Source of the DNA: Wenzhouxiangella sp. XN24
GTDB lineage: Bacteria > Pseudomonadota > Gammaproteobacteria > Steroidobacterales > XN24
Reading direction: 5' to 3'
NCBI RefSeq assembly: GCF_011064545.1
Contig: NZ_JAAMFG010000028.1
Location: forward strand, 62,001 to 126,000
Length of the DNA stretch: 64,000 nt
Part shown: positions 1 through 9,804 of the stretch, one piece after another
How the letters are laid out: each line of letters opens with the position of its first letter
Position numbering within the stretch: position 1 is the first letter of the stretch
The notes under the pieces: generated by a model
Told to the model about the DNA's origin: nothing
The model's input: only the letters and a program-made list of their open reading frames with translations
The model's database searches: none
Program-made: the position numbers and the translations under genes

Positions 1-1625
1 CCGTCGGCCGCGAGGGTCGCGGCGAAGATGCGTGAGGCGTTGTTATAGAGATAGTTGAACTCGTAGGACGAGAACACGAGGTTCCAGTCGCGCGTGGAGG
101 TGAAGTACAGGTAGCGTCCCTCTGGATCGAAAGCCGGGCTCTGCTCGTTGGTGGCGTCGGACGTCAGCTGTATCACCTCGCCGTCGCGCACGGAGTAGAC
201 CCATATCGAACTGTTGTAGCTCTCGTTCACTTTCGTGTACGCGATCCATAGGCTGTCCGGCGACCAGGCGTACTGGGTGAGGTCACGAAACGACGCGTTG
301 GTGTGCCGCGTGGTATCGATCTGCCGGACACGACCCGAATCGACGTCGACCATGTTCAGGCGATTGGCGCTGTCCGCGAAGGCCAGCATCTTGCCGTCCG
401 GCGACCACACCGGAGGGAAACGCCAGGTGTTGCCGTCCCGGGTGATGCGCTTTGCTTCACCGCTGCCATCCTGCGGCCGCAGGTAGATTTCGTATTCTCC
501 AGTGGCGTCGGACAGGTAGGCGATGTGCTTGCCGTCCGGCGACCAGCTGACGCTGATCTCGCGTGCGGCCGGAGACCGGGAGATGTTGCGTATCTCACCG
601 TGTTCCGCCGGCACCGTGAAGATCTCCCCGCGCGCGCCGAACACGGCCCGCTCGCCATGCGGTGCGATGTCGAAACTCTCGATCTGCGCGGTCACGTTCT
701 TGAAGCCCGGCAAGGCATGCGGCCGGTCGCCGCGCACCTCGATGGGGACGCGCCGCGTCTCTCCGGTCGCCGGGTCGTGCAGCCAGACGTAACCGCCCTG
801 CTCGAACACGATGCGCTGCCGGTCCGAGCTCGGCCACAACACGTCGAAATCCTCGAAGCTCGTCACCTTGCTCAAGTTGGAGCCGTCCAGGTCCATGACG
901 AAGAGGTTGAGCGTGAAGTCGCGATCCGAGACGAAATAGATCCGGCCGTCCACCCACATGGGCTGGTGGTCCGTGCCGACGAAATCGGTCAGCTGGCGCG
1001 AGGTGTTATTCGCCAGGTCATAGGTCCAGACATCCTGGGCGCGCCCGCCGCGATGACGCTTCCAGGTACGGAATTCGCGGTCGATCGGCGTGTAGACGTA
1101 GAGCTGGCCGTCGGCCGAGAGCATGCCGCCCCCGGTTTCCGGCGGACCCAGTCGCTTCTCCATGCCCCCCTCGAAGGGGACGAGAAAGGGCACGCCGTCC
1201 CGCTCGCCGTAGGGCGTGCGATTGGCGCGCACGAGAATATGCTCACCGTCCGGCGTCCAGTCCAGGATCCGGTAATCGGTGCCGCCGCGCGGCGGCATCG
1301 GACCCACGTCGCCATAGAAGGTCAGCTGGCGCGGCGTGCCGCCCGCCGCCGGCATCACCCACACCTGGCGGGTCCCGGAGTACTCCGCCGAGAACGCGAT
1401 CCAGCGGCCGTCCGGGGAGAACCGCGGGTAGAGCTCCAGGCCCTCATGGGAAGTCAGCCGCTGGGCGACGCCGCCCTGGGCCGGCACCGTGTAGATATCG
1501 CCGCCGTAGACGAAGGCGATCTGCTCGCCGTGAATGGCCGGGAGGCGCAGCAGGCGCGTATCGGCCTGGGCGACGACAGGACCGATTCCGATGAGGGTGA
1601 TGAAAAGGACAAGCAAGGATCGCAT
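1..1625 (-). CDS. Tricorn protease homologue, N-terminal beta-propeller part (3' end outside window)
   Basis: A signal peptide (MRSLLVLFITLIGIGPVVAQA) is followed by tricorn-type propeller repeats such as HGEQIAFVYGGDIYTVPAQGG and FSPDGRWIAFSAEYSG, and later by TolB/WD40-like blades (SPDGKHIAYLSD). Tricorn-type proteins are large oligopeptidases whose propellers feed a C-terminal PDZ and S41 serine protease core; only about 541 codons are visible and the catalytic part lies beyond the left edge. The signal peptide suggests a periplasmic enzyme. The ATG has ACGGAG upstream. It lies 54 nt downstream of lspA on the same strand, where many relatives carry fkpB and ispH. Confidence 0.85.
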   Translation of the reverse strand, partial: MRSLLVLFITLIGIGPVVAQADTRLLRLPAIHGEQIAFVYGGDIYTVPAQGGVAQRLTSHEGLELYPRFSPDGRWIAFSAEYSGTRQVWVMPAAGGTPRQLTFYGDVGPMPPRGGTDYRILDWTPDGEHILVRANRTPYGERDGVPFLVPFEGGMEKRLGPPETGGGMLSADGQLYVYTPIDREFRTWKRHRGGRAQDVWTYDLANNTSRQLTDFVGTDHQPMWVDGRIYFVSDRDFTLNLFVMDLDGSNLSKVTSFEDFDVLWPSSDRQRIVFEQGGYVWLHDPATGETRRVPIEVRGDRPHALPGFKNVTAQIESFDIAPHGERAVFGARGEIFTVPAEHGEIRNISRSPAAREISVSWSPDGKHIAYLSDATGEYEIYLRPQDGSGEAKRITRDGNTWRFPPVWSPDGKMLAFADSANRLNMVDVDSGRVRQIDTTRHTNASFRDLTQYAWSPDSLWIAYTKVNESYNSSIWVYSVRDGEVIQLTSDATNEQSPAFDPEGRYLYFTSTRDWNLVFSSYEFNYLYNNASRIFAATLAAD

Positions 1626-1679
1626 GGCGAACTCCGTGACTTTTATAAAGACAATGTCGAGCGCATCGGCGCGCTCGTC

Positions 1680-2198
1680 TCAGATGATTTTTTCCTTCCG
1701 CCTGCCGTCGAAGAAACTTTCGACGAGAAGGATGACGGCGCCGACCGTGATGGCCATATCGGCCACGTTGAACGCCGGGAAGAACCAGCGCTCCCAGTGG
1801 AAACTGAGGAAATCGACCACGTGGCCGCGAAACAGCCGATCGAGCACGTTGCCGATGGCACCGCCGACGATGAGCGAGAGCGATGCCGCCAGCCAGCTCT
1901 CGCCGGTCCGCGGCATGCGTTTCAGCCAGACGCAGACGAGCACCGTCACGGCGATCGCGATGGCGACGAAGAACCACCGCTGCCAGCCGCCGGCCGAGGC
2001 CAGGAAACTGAACGCCGCACCCGTGTTGTGCAGCCGCGTGATGCCGAATATCGGCAGGACCTGCACCCGGTCGTAGAGTTCGAAGGTCGTGACGATGAGC
2101 GCCTTGGTCGCCTGGTCCGCGACCACGATGAACGCCGAGAGCCACAACCATGCGAGTGCGCCCCGCGGATCACGATCCGCCCCTGCCTGTTCGTTCAT
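1680..2198 (-). CDS. lspA: Lipoprotein signal peptidase (signal peptidase II)
   Basis: This inner-membrane aspartyl protease cleaves signal peptides from prolipoproteins after lipidation. The 172-residue product has about four membrane segments and the family motifs HNTGAAFSF, GNVLDRLFRG and FNVADM; the last two carry the catalytic aspartates. The start MNEQAGAD is chosen because its ATG overlaps the ileS stop (ATGA), giving translational coupling; a longer reading only adds ileS shadow sequence. It is the last gene of murJ-ribF-ileS-lspA. Several lipoproteins elsewhere in this window would be its substrates. Confidence 0.95.
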   Translation of the reverse strand: MNEQAGADRDPRGALAWLWLSAFIVVADQATKALIVTTFELYDRVQVLPIFGITRLHNTGAAFSFLASAGGWQRWFFVAIAIAVTVLVCVWLKRMPRTGESWLAASLSLIVGGAIGNVLDRLFRGHVVDFLSFHWERWFFPAFNVADMAITVGAVILLVESFFDGRRKEKII

Positions 2199-5020
2199 GC
2201 CCAGCGCCTCTGTTCGCCGTCGCCCGTGATGTTCCCGACACAGCGTCCGCAGATTTCCGGATGGGCGGGGTCGCTGCCCACATCGGGGCTGCGATGCCAG
2301 CAGCGCGCGCATTTCGGCGCATCCGTCGGCAACACCTGCGCATAGAGCTCGCCCTCGAAGCCTTCCAGGGCGATCGAATCGGGCGGGCGCTCGTCCAGGG
2401 CCGCGACACGCGCAGCGGAAGTCAGCATCAGGAAACGGAGTTCGTCACCGGTGCCCCGTAACTTGTCGCCGAGCTCGGCGCTCGCAAACAGGACCAGCGC
2501 GGCATCCAGCGAAGATCCGATCCGCCCGGCAGTCCGCAGGGCCTCGAGCTCGCGCAGCACGGCGTCTCGGACCGCGTGCACCAGCGTCCAGTCCGGATCG
2601 AACGCGTGCATGGTGACCTCGGGCAGCGGATGCCACGTGGAGAGCAGCACGGACTCGGCCCGTTCGCCCGGCAGTCGCGCCCAGATCTCCTCGGCGGTGA
2701 ACGCCAGGATGGGCGCCAGCCAGCGCACCATCGCTTCAGCGATATGCGCCATGGCGCTCTGCGCCGAGCGCCGCGGGTGGCCGTCGGCCGGCGTGGTGTA
2801 CAGCCGGTCCTTGATCACGTCCAGGTAGAACCCCCCCATGTCCAGCACACAGAAGTTGTGCACCTTCTGGTAGATCAGGTGGAACTCGTAATCGCGGTAG
2901 GCGCGGATGATTTCTTCCTGGAGCGCGGCGGTGCGCGCGACGGCCCAGCGATCCAGCGCAACCATCTCTTCCGGCGCCATCGCGTCGCGGTCCGGGTCGA
3001 AGCCGTCGAGATTGCCGAGCAGGAAACGCACGGTGTTGCGCATGCGCCGATAGGAATCCGACATGCGCTTCAGGATCTCGTCGGACACGTTCATCTCGCC
3101 GCGATAGTCGGTGGCCGCCACCCAGAGGCGGAGAATATCCGCGCCGAGCGAATTCAGGACCTTCTGCGGCGCGACCACGTTGCCGAGACTCTTCGACATC
3201 TTGCGCCCCTTCTCGTCCACGGTGAACCCGTGGGTGAGCACGGCGCGATACGGCGCGGTGCCATGCATGCCCACCGAGGTCAGCAGCGAACTCTGGAACC
3301 AGCCGCGGTGCTGGTCGGAGCCCTCGAGATAAAGGTCGGCCGGGAAACCCACCTCCTCCCGCGTCGCGCTCAGGCAATGATGCAGCAATCCGGAGTCCAC
3401 CCACACGTCCATGATGTCGCGCACCTTCTCGTACCGACCGGCCTCCTCCCCCAGGAGTTCCGCGGGGTCGAGGTCCCACCAGGCGTCGATGCCGTCGCGC
3501 TCGACACGGTCCGCCACCTGTTCCAGCAGGCGCACGGAGTCCGGGTGCGGTTCGCCGGTCTCACGTTCCACGAACAGCGCGATCGGCACGCCCCAGGTGC
3601 GTTGCCGGGAAATGCACCAGTCCGGGCGGCCATCGACCATCGAGCGGATGCGGTTCTCGCCCCAGGCCGGCATCCACTTCACGTCCCGGATGGCGTCCAG
3701 CGCCTGGGCGCGCAGCGCTTTTTTGTCCATGCTGATGAACCACTGCGGTGTGGCGCGAAAAATCAGCGGGGTCTTGTGGCGCCAGCAATGCGGATAGCTG
3801 TGCTTGAGCGGCTCATGGTGCAGCAGCGCGCCGCGTTCCTCGAGCAATGCGACGATCACCGGGTTGGCGTCGAACACCTTCAGGCCGCCCACGCCCTCGG
3901 TTCCCTCGCGAAAGCGCCCGTCGTCCTGTACCGGATTCTCGACCGGCAGCTGGTATCGCTGGCCGACGATGAAATCATCCTGCCCGTGGCCGGGCGCCGT
4001 ATGCACGGCCCCGGTCCCCGCCTCGACCGTCACGTGCTCGCCGAGGATCACCGGCACCTCGCGCGCCAGGAAAGGATGGCGCAGCACGAGTCGCTCGAGC
4101 GCCGCGCCGCGACAGACCGCGAGTTCCTCGAACTGCTCGATGCCGCAGCGGCGCGTCACCTGGGTCAGCAGGTCGCGGGCCACCACGATTCGTTCCGCGC
4201 CCGCCGGGCCCTCGAAGGCGACCAGGGCGTACTCCAGGTCCGGGTGCAGCGAGACGGCCTGGTTGGCGGGCAGCGTCCACGGCGTCGTCGTCCAGATGGG
4301 CACGGAGGCAGGGCCCGCCGTATTGCGATCCGCCCCGGACCCGAAGGCCTCGAGCAGCGCCGCCTCGTCCACCACGCGGAAGCGCACGTCGATGGCCGGC
4401 GACTTCTTGTCCGCGTATTCGACTTCGGCTTCCGCCAGCGCCGAACCGCAGTCGAGGCACCAGTGCACCGGCTTGAAACCCTTGTAGACGTGGCCGTTCT
4501 CGAAGATCTTGCCGAAGGCCCGCAACTGCTGCGCCTCGTAGGCGGGATCCATGGTGAGATAGGGTCGGTCCCAGTCGCCCAGCACGCCGAGACGGCGGAA
4601 ATCGCGCCGCTGGGCATCGACCTGCTGGCGGGCGAACTGCCGGCAGGCTGCGCGGAACGCCTTGGCGTCGAGCCGCGTGCCGACGGCACCGTGCTCGCGC
4701 TCGACGACGAGCTCGATCGGGAGGCCATGACAGTCCCAGCCCGGAATGTAGGGCGCATCGTAGCCGTCCAGCGTACGGGAACGGATCACGATGTCCTTGA
4801 GCACCTTGTTGACGCAGTGGCCGAGATGGATATCGCCATTCGCGTAAGGGGGTCCGTCGGGCAGCAGGAATGCCGGCCGCTCTTTGCCCGCCGCGCGCAA
4901 CTTGCCGTAGAAGTCCCGCGCTTCCCAGTCCGCCAGCATGTCGGGTTCGCGCTGGGCCAGCGCCGCGCGCATCGGGAAATCCGTGCGCGGCAGGTTCAGC
5001 GTGTCCTTGTATTCAGCCAC
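2195..5020 (-). CDS. ileS: Isoleucyl-tRNA synthetase
   Basis: Charges tRNA-Ile with isoleucine in the cytoplasm. The 941-residue class I synthetase shows the HIGH-type motif HLGH near residue 70, the CP1 editing domain with WTTTPWTLP, the KMSKS motif, and a C-terminal zinc finger with CARCWH and CGRC. The start is GTG at 5018-5020, giving VAEYKDTLNLP, which aligns with the usual N-terminus and has AGAGGA 7 nt upstream; an ATG-type start at 5077 would add 19 residues overlapping ribF. It lies 13 nt after ribF and shares 4 nt with lspA. Confidence 0.97.
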   Translation of the reverse strand: MAEYKDTLNLPRTDFPMRAALAQREPDMLADWEARDFYGKLRAAGKERPAFLLPDGPPYANGDIHLGHCVNKVLKDIVIRSRTLDGYDAPYIPGWDCHGLPIELVVEREHGAVGTRLDAKAFRAACRQFARQQVDAQRRDFRRLGVLGDWDRPYLTMDPAYEAQQLRAFGKIFENGHVYKGFKPVHWCLDCGSALAEAEVEYADKKSPAIDVRFRVVDEAALLEAFGSGADRNTAGPASVPIWTTTPWTLPANQAVSLHPDLEYALVAFEGPAGAERIVVARDLLTQVTRRCGIEQFEELAVCRGAALERLVLRHPFLAREVPVILGEHVTVEAGTGAVHTAPGHGQDDFIVGQRYQLPVENPVQDDGRFREGTEGVGGLKVFDANPVIVALLEERGALLHHEPLKHSYPHCWRHKTPLIFRATPQWFISMDKKALRAQALDAIRDVKWMPAWGENRIRSMVDGRPDWCISRQRTWGVPIALFVERETGEPHPDSVRLLEQVADRVERDGIDAWWDLDPAELLGEEAGRYEKVRDIMDVWVDSGLLHHCLSATREEVGFPADLYLEGSDQHRGWFQSSLLTSVGMHGTAPYRAVLTHGFTVDEKGRKMSKSLGNVVAPQKVLNSLGADILRLWVAATDYRGEMNVSDEILKRMSDSYRRMRNTVRFLLGNLDGFDPDRDAMAPEEMVALDRWAVARTAALQEEIIRAYRDYEFHLIYQKVHNFCVLDMGGFYLDVIKDRLYTTPADGHPRRSAQSAMAHIAEAMVRWLAPILAFTAEEIWARLPGERAESVLLSTWHPLPEVTMHAFDPDWTLVHAVRDAVLRELEALRTAGRIGSSLDAALVLFASAELGDKLRGTGDELRFLMLTSAARVAALDERPPDSIALEGFEGELYAQVLPTDAPKCARCWHRSPDVGSDPAHPEICGRCVGNITGDGEQRRWA

Positions 5021-5033
5021 CGATTGGTCCTCT

Positions 5034-5969
5034 TCAATAGCCTGCGTCGGCGAGGATTCGCCGCGCAAGTTCGGCATCGCGATGCATCTGCGCCGTGAGG
5101 CACTCTACATCGTCGAAGCGTTCTTCATCCCGCAGGCGCGCGACGAACTCGACGGTGAGACGCCGACCGTACAGGTCGCCCGAGTAATCGAACAGGTGCG
5201 CCTCGAGCAGCCTCTCGCGGCCGTCCACCGTGGGGCGCGTGCCGAGATTCGCGACCGCCGGGCGCGGCCGCGGTCCCAGGCCGCGCACCAGCACGGCGAA
5301 CACGCCCGTCATGGGCACCACGCGGCGTCCGGGGCGGAGGTTGACCGTCGGGAATCCCAGCTTGCGGCCCAGGCGCTGGCCTTGCACGACCCGGCCCGTC
5401 ATGCCGTAGTGTCGTCCGAGCAGGCGCGTGGCGAGTGCCACGTCTCCGGCCGCGAGGGCCGCGCGCACCGCCGTGCTGCTGACGCGAATCCCGTCGAGCA
5501 GGCACGTCGGCGTGTCCTCGACGTCGAAGCCCTGGCGCCGTCCCGCCGCGCGCAGCGTCGCGAAATCGCCCGCCCGATTCCGGCCGAAGCGAAAATCGTC
5601 CCCGATCGCGAGGTAGCGCGTGCCGAGTCCCTCCACCAGGTATTGATCGATGAAGGCCTGCGGTTCGAGTGCGGCCATTTCCCTATCGAAACGCGCGACT
5701 AACAGGCGGTCGATGCCGAGGGCCTGCAGGCCTGTGAACTTCTCGCGAAAGCTGGACAGGCGTGGCGGCGCCTCGGGGCCCATGAAATACTCGCGCGGCG
5801 TGGGTTCGAAACTCATCACCACCGACGGCACGCCCAGCGCCTTCGCTCGGTCGGCCAGGCGCGCGAGCACGGCGCGATGCCCGAGATGAAGGCCGTCGAA
5901 ATTGCCGATCGTCACCGCGCAGCCCCTGTGGCCAGGACGCAGATTGTGCTTTCCCCGAATCAGTTCCAA
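5034..5969 (-). CDS. ribF: Bifunctional riboflavin kinase / FAD synthetase
   Basis: Phosphorylates riboflavin to FMN and adenylates FMN to FAD. The 311-residue protein has the N-terminal nucleotidyltransferase motif TIGNFDGLHLGH, and a C-terminal kinase domain with GFPTVNL and the PTVDG region. The start is TTG at 5967-5969; MELIRGKHNL matches the typical RibF N-terminus (MKLIRG in E. coli), so the rare start is credible although the ribosome-binding site is weak. It sits between murJ and ileS in the conserved order. Confidence 0.95.
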   Translation of the reverse strand: MELIRGKHNLRPGHRGCAVTIGNFDGLHLGHRAVLARLADRAKALGVPSVVMSFEPTPREYFMGPEAPPRLSSFREKFTGLQALGIDRLLVARFDREMAALEPQAFIDQYLVEGLGTRYLAIGDDFRFGRNRAGDFATLRAAGRRQGFDVEDTPTCLLDGIRVSSTAVRAALAAGDVALATRLLGRHYGMTGRVVQGQRLGRKLGFPTVNLRPGRRVVPMTGVFAVLVRGLGPRPRPAVANLGTRPTVDGRERLLEAHLFDYSGDLYGRRLTVEFVARLRDEERFDDVECLTAQMHRDAELARRILADAGY

Positions 5970-6017
5970 GGTGAGGGTTCCAGGTCTCGTCGCGCGCGGG
6001 ACGCCAAAGATCCCGGA

Positions 6018-7598
6018 TTATACGGAATGGGAGGACGGTGGCGCGCCCGGCCGGCTGCGCAGGTGGCGGGGCCGCATGCCGAGCGCGAGCAAGGCGCCGA
6101 CGTACACCAGCAGGCCCAGCCCGATGCACGCCGCCAGCCTGAGTCCGCGCGCATGCCAGGCAGCCGCCAGCCAGCCCTCCAGGGGACCCGCCACCAGCCA
6201 GAGTGCGGCCCCCATGGCCAGGTTCGCCAGCACCACGCGGACTGCCAGCGCCCGCCAGCCCTCTCCCGGGACGTAGATCCCCGTCCCGCGCAGCCCGGCG
6301 TACAAGGCACTGGCGTTATAGATCGCCGCCAGCCCGGTGGCGGCGGCCAACCCGGCATGCGCCCCCGGAATGCCGAGCATGATCATGGGCACGACGAAGA
6401 CGAGGTTGAGGCCGATGTTGACGAACATGGCGCGGATGCTGACGCGCACGGGGGTGCGGATGTCCTGGCGACTGAAATAACCGGGCGAAAGCACCTTGAC
6501 GAGAGTGAACCCGACCAGCGCCACCGAGTAGGCCATGAGGCTCAGGCGTGCCATCTGCGTATCCGTCGGGGTGAACTCGCCGTACTGGAACAGCGTCGCG
6601 ATCATCGGGCCGGCCAGCATGAACAGGCCCACGGCGGCCGGCAGCGCGATCACGGCCACCAGCTTGAGCGCCCAGTCCAGCGTGGCCGAGAATGCCGCCA
6701 TGGACTGCTCCGCATGGCGCCGCGACAAGCCGGGCAGGATCACCGTGGCGAGTGCGATGCCGAAGATGCCCAGCGGAAACTCCAGCAGGCGGTCCGAGTA
6801 GTAGAGCCAGCTGATGCTGCCCGTCACCAGGAAAGAGGCGATGATGCGATCGACGATGAGGTTGATCTGTGCCACGGACGAGCCGAGGATCGCCGGCAAC
6901 ATCAGTCGGCCGATCCGCCGCACCCCCGGGTGATTCCATCCCCAGCGGGGCCGCGGCAGCAGCCCCAGCGCGCGGAGAAACGGCAACTGGAAGCCGAGTT
7001 GCACGACGCCGGCGACGAACACGCCGATGGCCAGGCCGAAGATCGGGTCTTCGAAACGCGGTGAAATCCAGATCGCCGCGCCGATCAGAACCAGGTTGAG
7101 GAACACCGGGGTGAACGCCGGGACGCCGAACCTGCCGTAGGTGTTCAGGATGCCGCCGGCGAACGCGGTCAGGGAGATGAAAAACAGGTAAGGGAAGGTC
7201 AGGCGCAGCATATCGCTGGCGATTTCCAGCTTCTCCGGCTCGTCCGAGAACCCGGGCGCGAACAGCAGGATGAACAGCGGCGCCGCGACGACCCCGATGA
7301 GCGTCACGACGAACAACAGCGCTCCGAGGGTGCCGGCCACCCGGTCCGCCAGCGCCTTGACGTCCTCGTGTGATCCGCGCGACTGCGTTTCCGCGAGTAC
7401 CGGCACGAAGGCCTGCGAGAATGCGCCTTCAGCGAACAGGCGCCGCAGGAAGTTCGGGATCTGGAAGGCCACCACGAACACGTCCATGCCTGCGCCCGCC
7501 CCGAACATCCTGGCGAACACGACATCCCGCGCGAACCCGAGCACGCGCGAGGCCAGCGTATTGCCGCCGACGACGGTGGTGGACTTCGCGAGGCTCAT
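6018..7598 (-). CDS. murJ: Lipid II flippase MurJ
   Basis: Flips undecaprenyl-linked peptidoglycan precursor (lipid II) across the inner membrane. The 526-residue product has about 14 hydrophobic segments and begins with the family signature SLAKSTTVVGGNTLASRVLGFARD. The first gene of murJ-ribF-ileS-lspA, it starts 86 nt after the hisIE stop on the same strand. That gap holds a GC palindrome (7644-7657) and a TATGAT -10-like hexamer (minus strand, 7629-7634) without a good -35, so murJ may be partly transcribed from the his operon. Confidence 0.96.
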   Translation of the reverse strand: MSLAKSTTVVGGNTLASRVLGFARDVVFARMFGAGAGMDVFVVAFQIPNFLRRLFAEGAFSQAFVPVLAETQSRGSHEDVKALADRVAGTLGALLFVVTLIGVVAAPLFILLFAPGFSDEPEKLEIASDMLRLTFPYLFFISLTAFAGGILNTYGRFGVPAFTPVFLNLVLIGAAIWISPRFEDPIFGLAIGVFVAGVVQLGFQLPFLRALGLLPRPRWGWNHPGVRRIGRLMLPAILGSSVAQINLIVDRIIASFLVTGSISWLYYSDRLLEFPLGIFGIALATVILPGLSRRHAEQSMAAFSATLDWALKLVAVIALPAAVGLFMLAGPMIATLFQYGEFTPTDTQMARLSLMAYSVALVGFTLVKVLSPGYFSRQDIRTPVRVSIRAMFVNIGLNLVFVVPMIMLGIPGAHAGLAAATGLAAIYNASALYAGLRGTGIYVPGEGWRALAVRVVLANLAMGAALWLVAGPLEGWLAAAWHARGLRLAACIGLGLLVYVGALLALGMRPRHLRSRPGAPPSSHSV

Positions 7599-7684
7599 AA
7601 AGAATCCGACCCGGCTGCGATGGGCGGCATCATAGTGCAGTCACGCCGCCGGCGGCGACTCGCGTCCGGACTTCAGCGGCGCGC

Positions 7685-8290
7685 TCAGCGACGCCGGTCG
7701 GCCAGCTTGTCGAGCACGTCCTGCAGAGAGATCCCGCGGATACGCAGCAGGACCAGCAGGTGAAACACCAGGTCGGCCGCCTCCGACGCAAGGCCGTCCG
7801 CGTCGCGCGTCACCGCGGCGAGGGCCGTCTCGACGCCCTCCTCGCCGACTTTCTGCGCTGCGCGTGCGGCACCCGCGGCGGCGAGCCGGGCCACGTAGCT
7901 GTCCTCGGGCCGCTGCGCGAGCCGGTCCTCGATGACGCGTTCCAGCTCATCGAGCAACGTCGCCGCCACGGGCTCGCCGAAGCAGCTGCGCGTCCCCAGG
8001 TGGCAGGTCGGGCCGGCCGGCTCGGCGCGCAGCAGCAAGGTGTCGTGATCGCAGTCGCTGCGGATCTCCACCACGCGCAGCACGTTGCCCGAGGTCTCTC
8101 CCTTGCGCCAGAGCGCCCCGCGGCTGCGGCTGAAGAACACGGCCTCGCCGCAGGCCAGCGTCGCCTCGTAGGCCGCCCGGTTCATGTAGCCGAGCATCAA
8201 CACGCCGCCCGTGACCGCATGCTGGACGATCGCCGGCACCAGGCCGTCGCTCTTCGCCCAGTCGAGGCTGTCGATGTCGGGGGCCTTCAT
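7685..8290 (-). CDS. hisI: Phosphoribosyl-AMP cyclohydrolase / phosphoribosyl-ATP pyrophosphohydrolase
   Basis: A fused HisI-HisE enzyme for steps 2 and 3 of histidine synthesis. Of 201 residues, the N-terminal half is the zinc cyclohydrolase ([36 protein letters not shown]) and the C-terminal half is the MazG-like pyrophosphohydrolase ([28 protein letters not shown]). The ATG at 8290 overlaps the hisF stop (ATGA). It is the last gene of the his operon. Confidence 0.96.
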   Translation of the reverse strand: MKAPDIDSLDWAKSDGLVPAIVQHAVTGGVLMLGYMNRAAYEATLACGEAVFFSRSRGALWRKGETSGNVLRVVEIRSDCDHDTLLLRAEPAGPTCHLGTRSCFGEPVAATLLDELERVIEDRLAQRPEDSYVARLAAAGAARAAQKVGEEGVETALAAVTRDADGLASEAADLVFHLLVLLRIRGISLQDVLDKLADRRR

Positions 8291-9054
8291 TGCCGCACCT
8301 CCACGCCGTTGGCCGCGAGCAGGGCCTTGAGGTCCGGGATGGCGATCTGGCCGGAATGAAACACGGTCGCCGCGAGGGCGCCGTCCACCCGCGCCCGGTG
8401 AAACACTTCGATGAAATGGCGTGCCTCCCCGGCGCCGCCGGAGGCGATCAGCGGGACGGTGCAGGCTTCGCGCACCGCGGCCAGCTGCTCCAGGTCGTAA
8501 CCGTCGCGCACGCCGTCGGAATCCATGCAGTTGAGCACGATTTCCCCCGCCCCCCGCTGCTGTACCTCGCGCACCCAGTCGAGGGTGGCGCGCCGGCCAT
8601 AGCGGGTGCGCTCGGGATCGCCGGTGTGGCTCGCGACGCGCCATTCGCCCGATTCGCGGCGGCTGTCGATCCCGATCACGACGCACTGGCTGCCAAAACG
8701 GCGCGCCAGGGTGTCGACCAGCTCCGGCGTCTCGAGCGCGGGCGTGTTGATGCTGATCTTGTCCGCGCCGTCGGCGAGTACCGCCTCGGCGGCCGCGACA
8801 TCGCGGATCCCGCCGGCGACGCAGAACGGGATGTCCAGCAACTCCGCGACCCGCGTCACCCAGCTGCGATCCACGCTGCGTCCGGCCGGGCTCGCGGCGA
8901 TATCGTAGAAGACCAGCTCGTCGGCGCCCTCGTCACGGTAGCGTCCCGCGAGCTCGAGGATGCCGCCCATGTCCCGGTGGTCGCGGAACTTCACGCCCTT
9001 GACGACGCGCTCGCCGCGCACGTCCAGGCAGGGAATTATGCGTTTTGCAAGAAT
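8287..9054 (-). CDS. hisF: Imidazole glycerol phosphate synthase cyclase subunit, apparent ATT start
   Basis: A TIM barrel that uses ammonia from HisH to make imidazole glycerol phosphate and AICAR. The core ([37 protein letters not shown]) is complete at 255 residues. No ATG, GTG, TTG or CTG lies in frame near the expected N-terminus. The codon where homologues have Met of MLAKRIIPC is ATT (9052-9054), with GAGGAG exactly 8 nt upstream. I therefore read an AUU start, as known for infC and pcnB. It overlaps hisA by 19 nt and hisI by 3 nt. Confidence 0.93.
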   Translation of the reverse strand: MLAKRIIPCLDVRGERVVKGVKFRDHRDMGGILELAGRYRDEGADELVFYDIAASPAGRSVDRSWVTRVAELLDIPFCVAGGIRDVAAAEAVLADGADKISINTPALETPELVDTLARRFGSQCVVIGIDSRRESGEWRVASHTGDPERTRYGRRATLDWVREVQQRGAGEIVLNCMDSDGVRDGYDLEQLAAVREACTVPLIASGGAGEARHFIEVFHRARVDGALAATVFHSGQIAIPDLKALLAANGVEVRQ

Positions 9055-9782
9055 GAGCGGATCTCCTCGTCCGTGATGCGGCCGTCGAGCAGCGCCTTGC
9101 CGATGATCGCGCCGCTCGCCCCCGTGGCGCGCAGAGCCTCGACGTCGGCGAGATCGCGCACCCCACCCGAGGCCTGCAGGCGGATCTCGGGATAACGCTT
9201 GGTGCACTCCGTGTACAACGCGATGTTGGGTCCGGTCATCGCGCCGTCGCGAGCCACATCGGTACACAGCAGGTGTTGCAGCCCGGCCTCCTGGTAGGCC
9301 TCGATCGCATCCCACAGTGACAGGCCCGCGTCCTCGGTCCAGCCGCGCGTCCTGCACCAGGGGACGCCGTCGTCGTCGATCTGCACGTCGAAAGCCAGTA
9401 CCAGCCGCGCCGCGCCGAAACGCGGGAACCAGCCCGCGACTTCGTCGGGACGCTCCGCCGCCGCGCTGCCGATCACCACCCGGCCCACGCCGGCTGCGAG
9501 CATCGCCTCCACGTCCCCGGCCGTGCGGATGCCACCCCCGACCTGGATGCGCCCCCGCGCCAGCCCGGCCATGCGCCCGATGACTTCGCGGTTGCCGCCC
9601 GCTCCGTCCCGCGCGCCGTCGAGATCCACCACGTGGACCCAGTCCACGCCCAGCGAAAGGTAACGCCCCGCCAGGTCTTCGGGGCACGCCTCGTACTCGG
9701 AGACCTGGTCGAAACGCCCCTGGTACAGGCGCACGCAACGGCCGTCCTTGAGGTCGATGGCGGGGATGGGTTTCAGTGACAT
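9036..9782 (-). CDS. hisA: ProFAR isomerase (phosphoribosylformimino-5-aminoimidazole carboxamide ribotide isomerase)
   Basis: Catalyses the Amadori rearrangement of ProFAR to PRFAR. The 248-residue TIM barrel is paralogous to HisF. Visible are [17 protein letters not shown] with the first catalytic Asp, [17 protein letters not shown], and the second catalytic Asp in [14 protein letters not shown]. The ATG is 22 nt after hisH, and the 3' end overlaps the hisF start by 19 nt; the GAGGAG serving hisF lies inside this gene. Confidence 0.96.
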   Translation of the reverse strand: MSLKPIPAIDLKDGRCVRLYQGRFDQVSEYEACPEDLAGRYLSLGVDWVHVVDLDGARDGAGGNREVIGRMAGLARGRIQVGGGIRTAGDVEAMLAAGVGRVVIGSAAAERPDEVAGWFPRFGAARLVLAFDVQIDDDGVPWCRTRGWTEDAGLSLWDAIEAYQEAGLQHLLCTDVARDGAMTGPNIALYTECTKRYPEIRLQASGGVRDLADVEALRATGASGAIIGKALLDGRITDEEIRSFLQNA

Positions 9783-9804
9783 GGCGGGACGGGTTTCCTG
9801 TGGA

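Noticed and set aside
5021-5077. A start for ileS at 5077
   Set aside because: It would add 19 unconserved residues and overlap ribF by 44 nt; the GTG at 5020 has a good ribosome-binding site and the family N-terminus.
2576-5098. An 840-codon open frame on the plus strand
   Set aside because: It is the antisense shadow of ileS; the real gene has all class I synthetase motifs on the minus strand. The long plus-strand frame at 303-2345 is rejected for the same reason.
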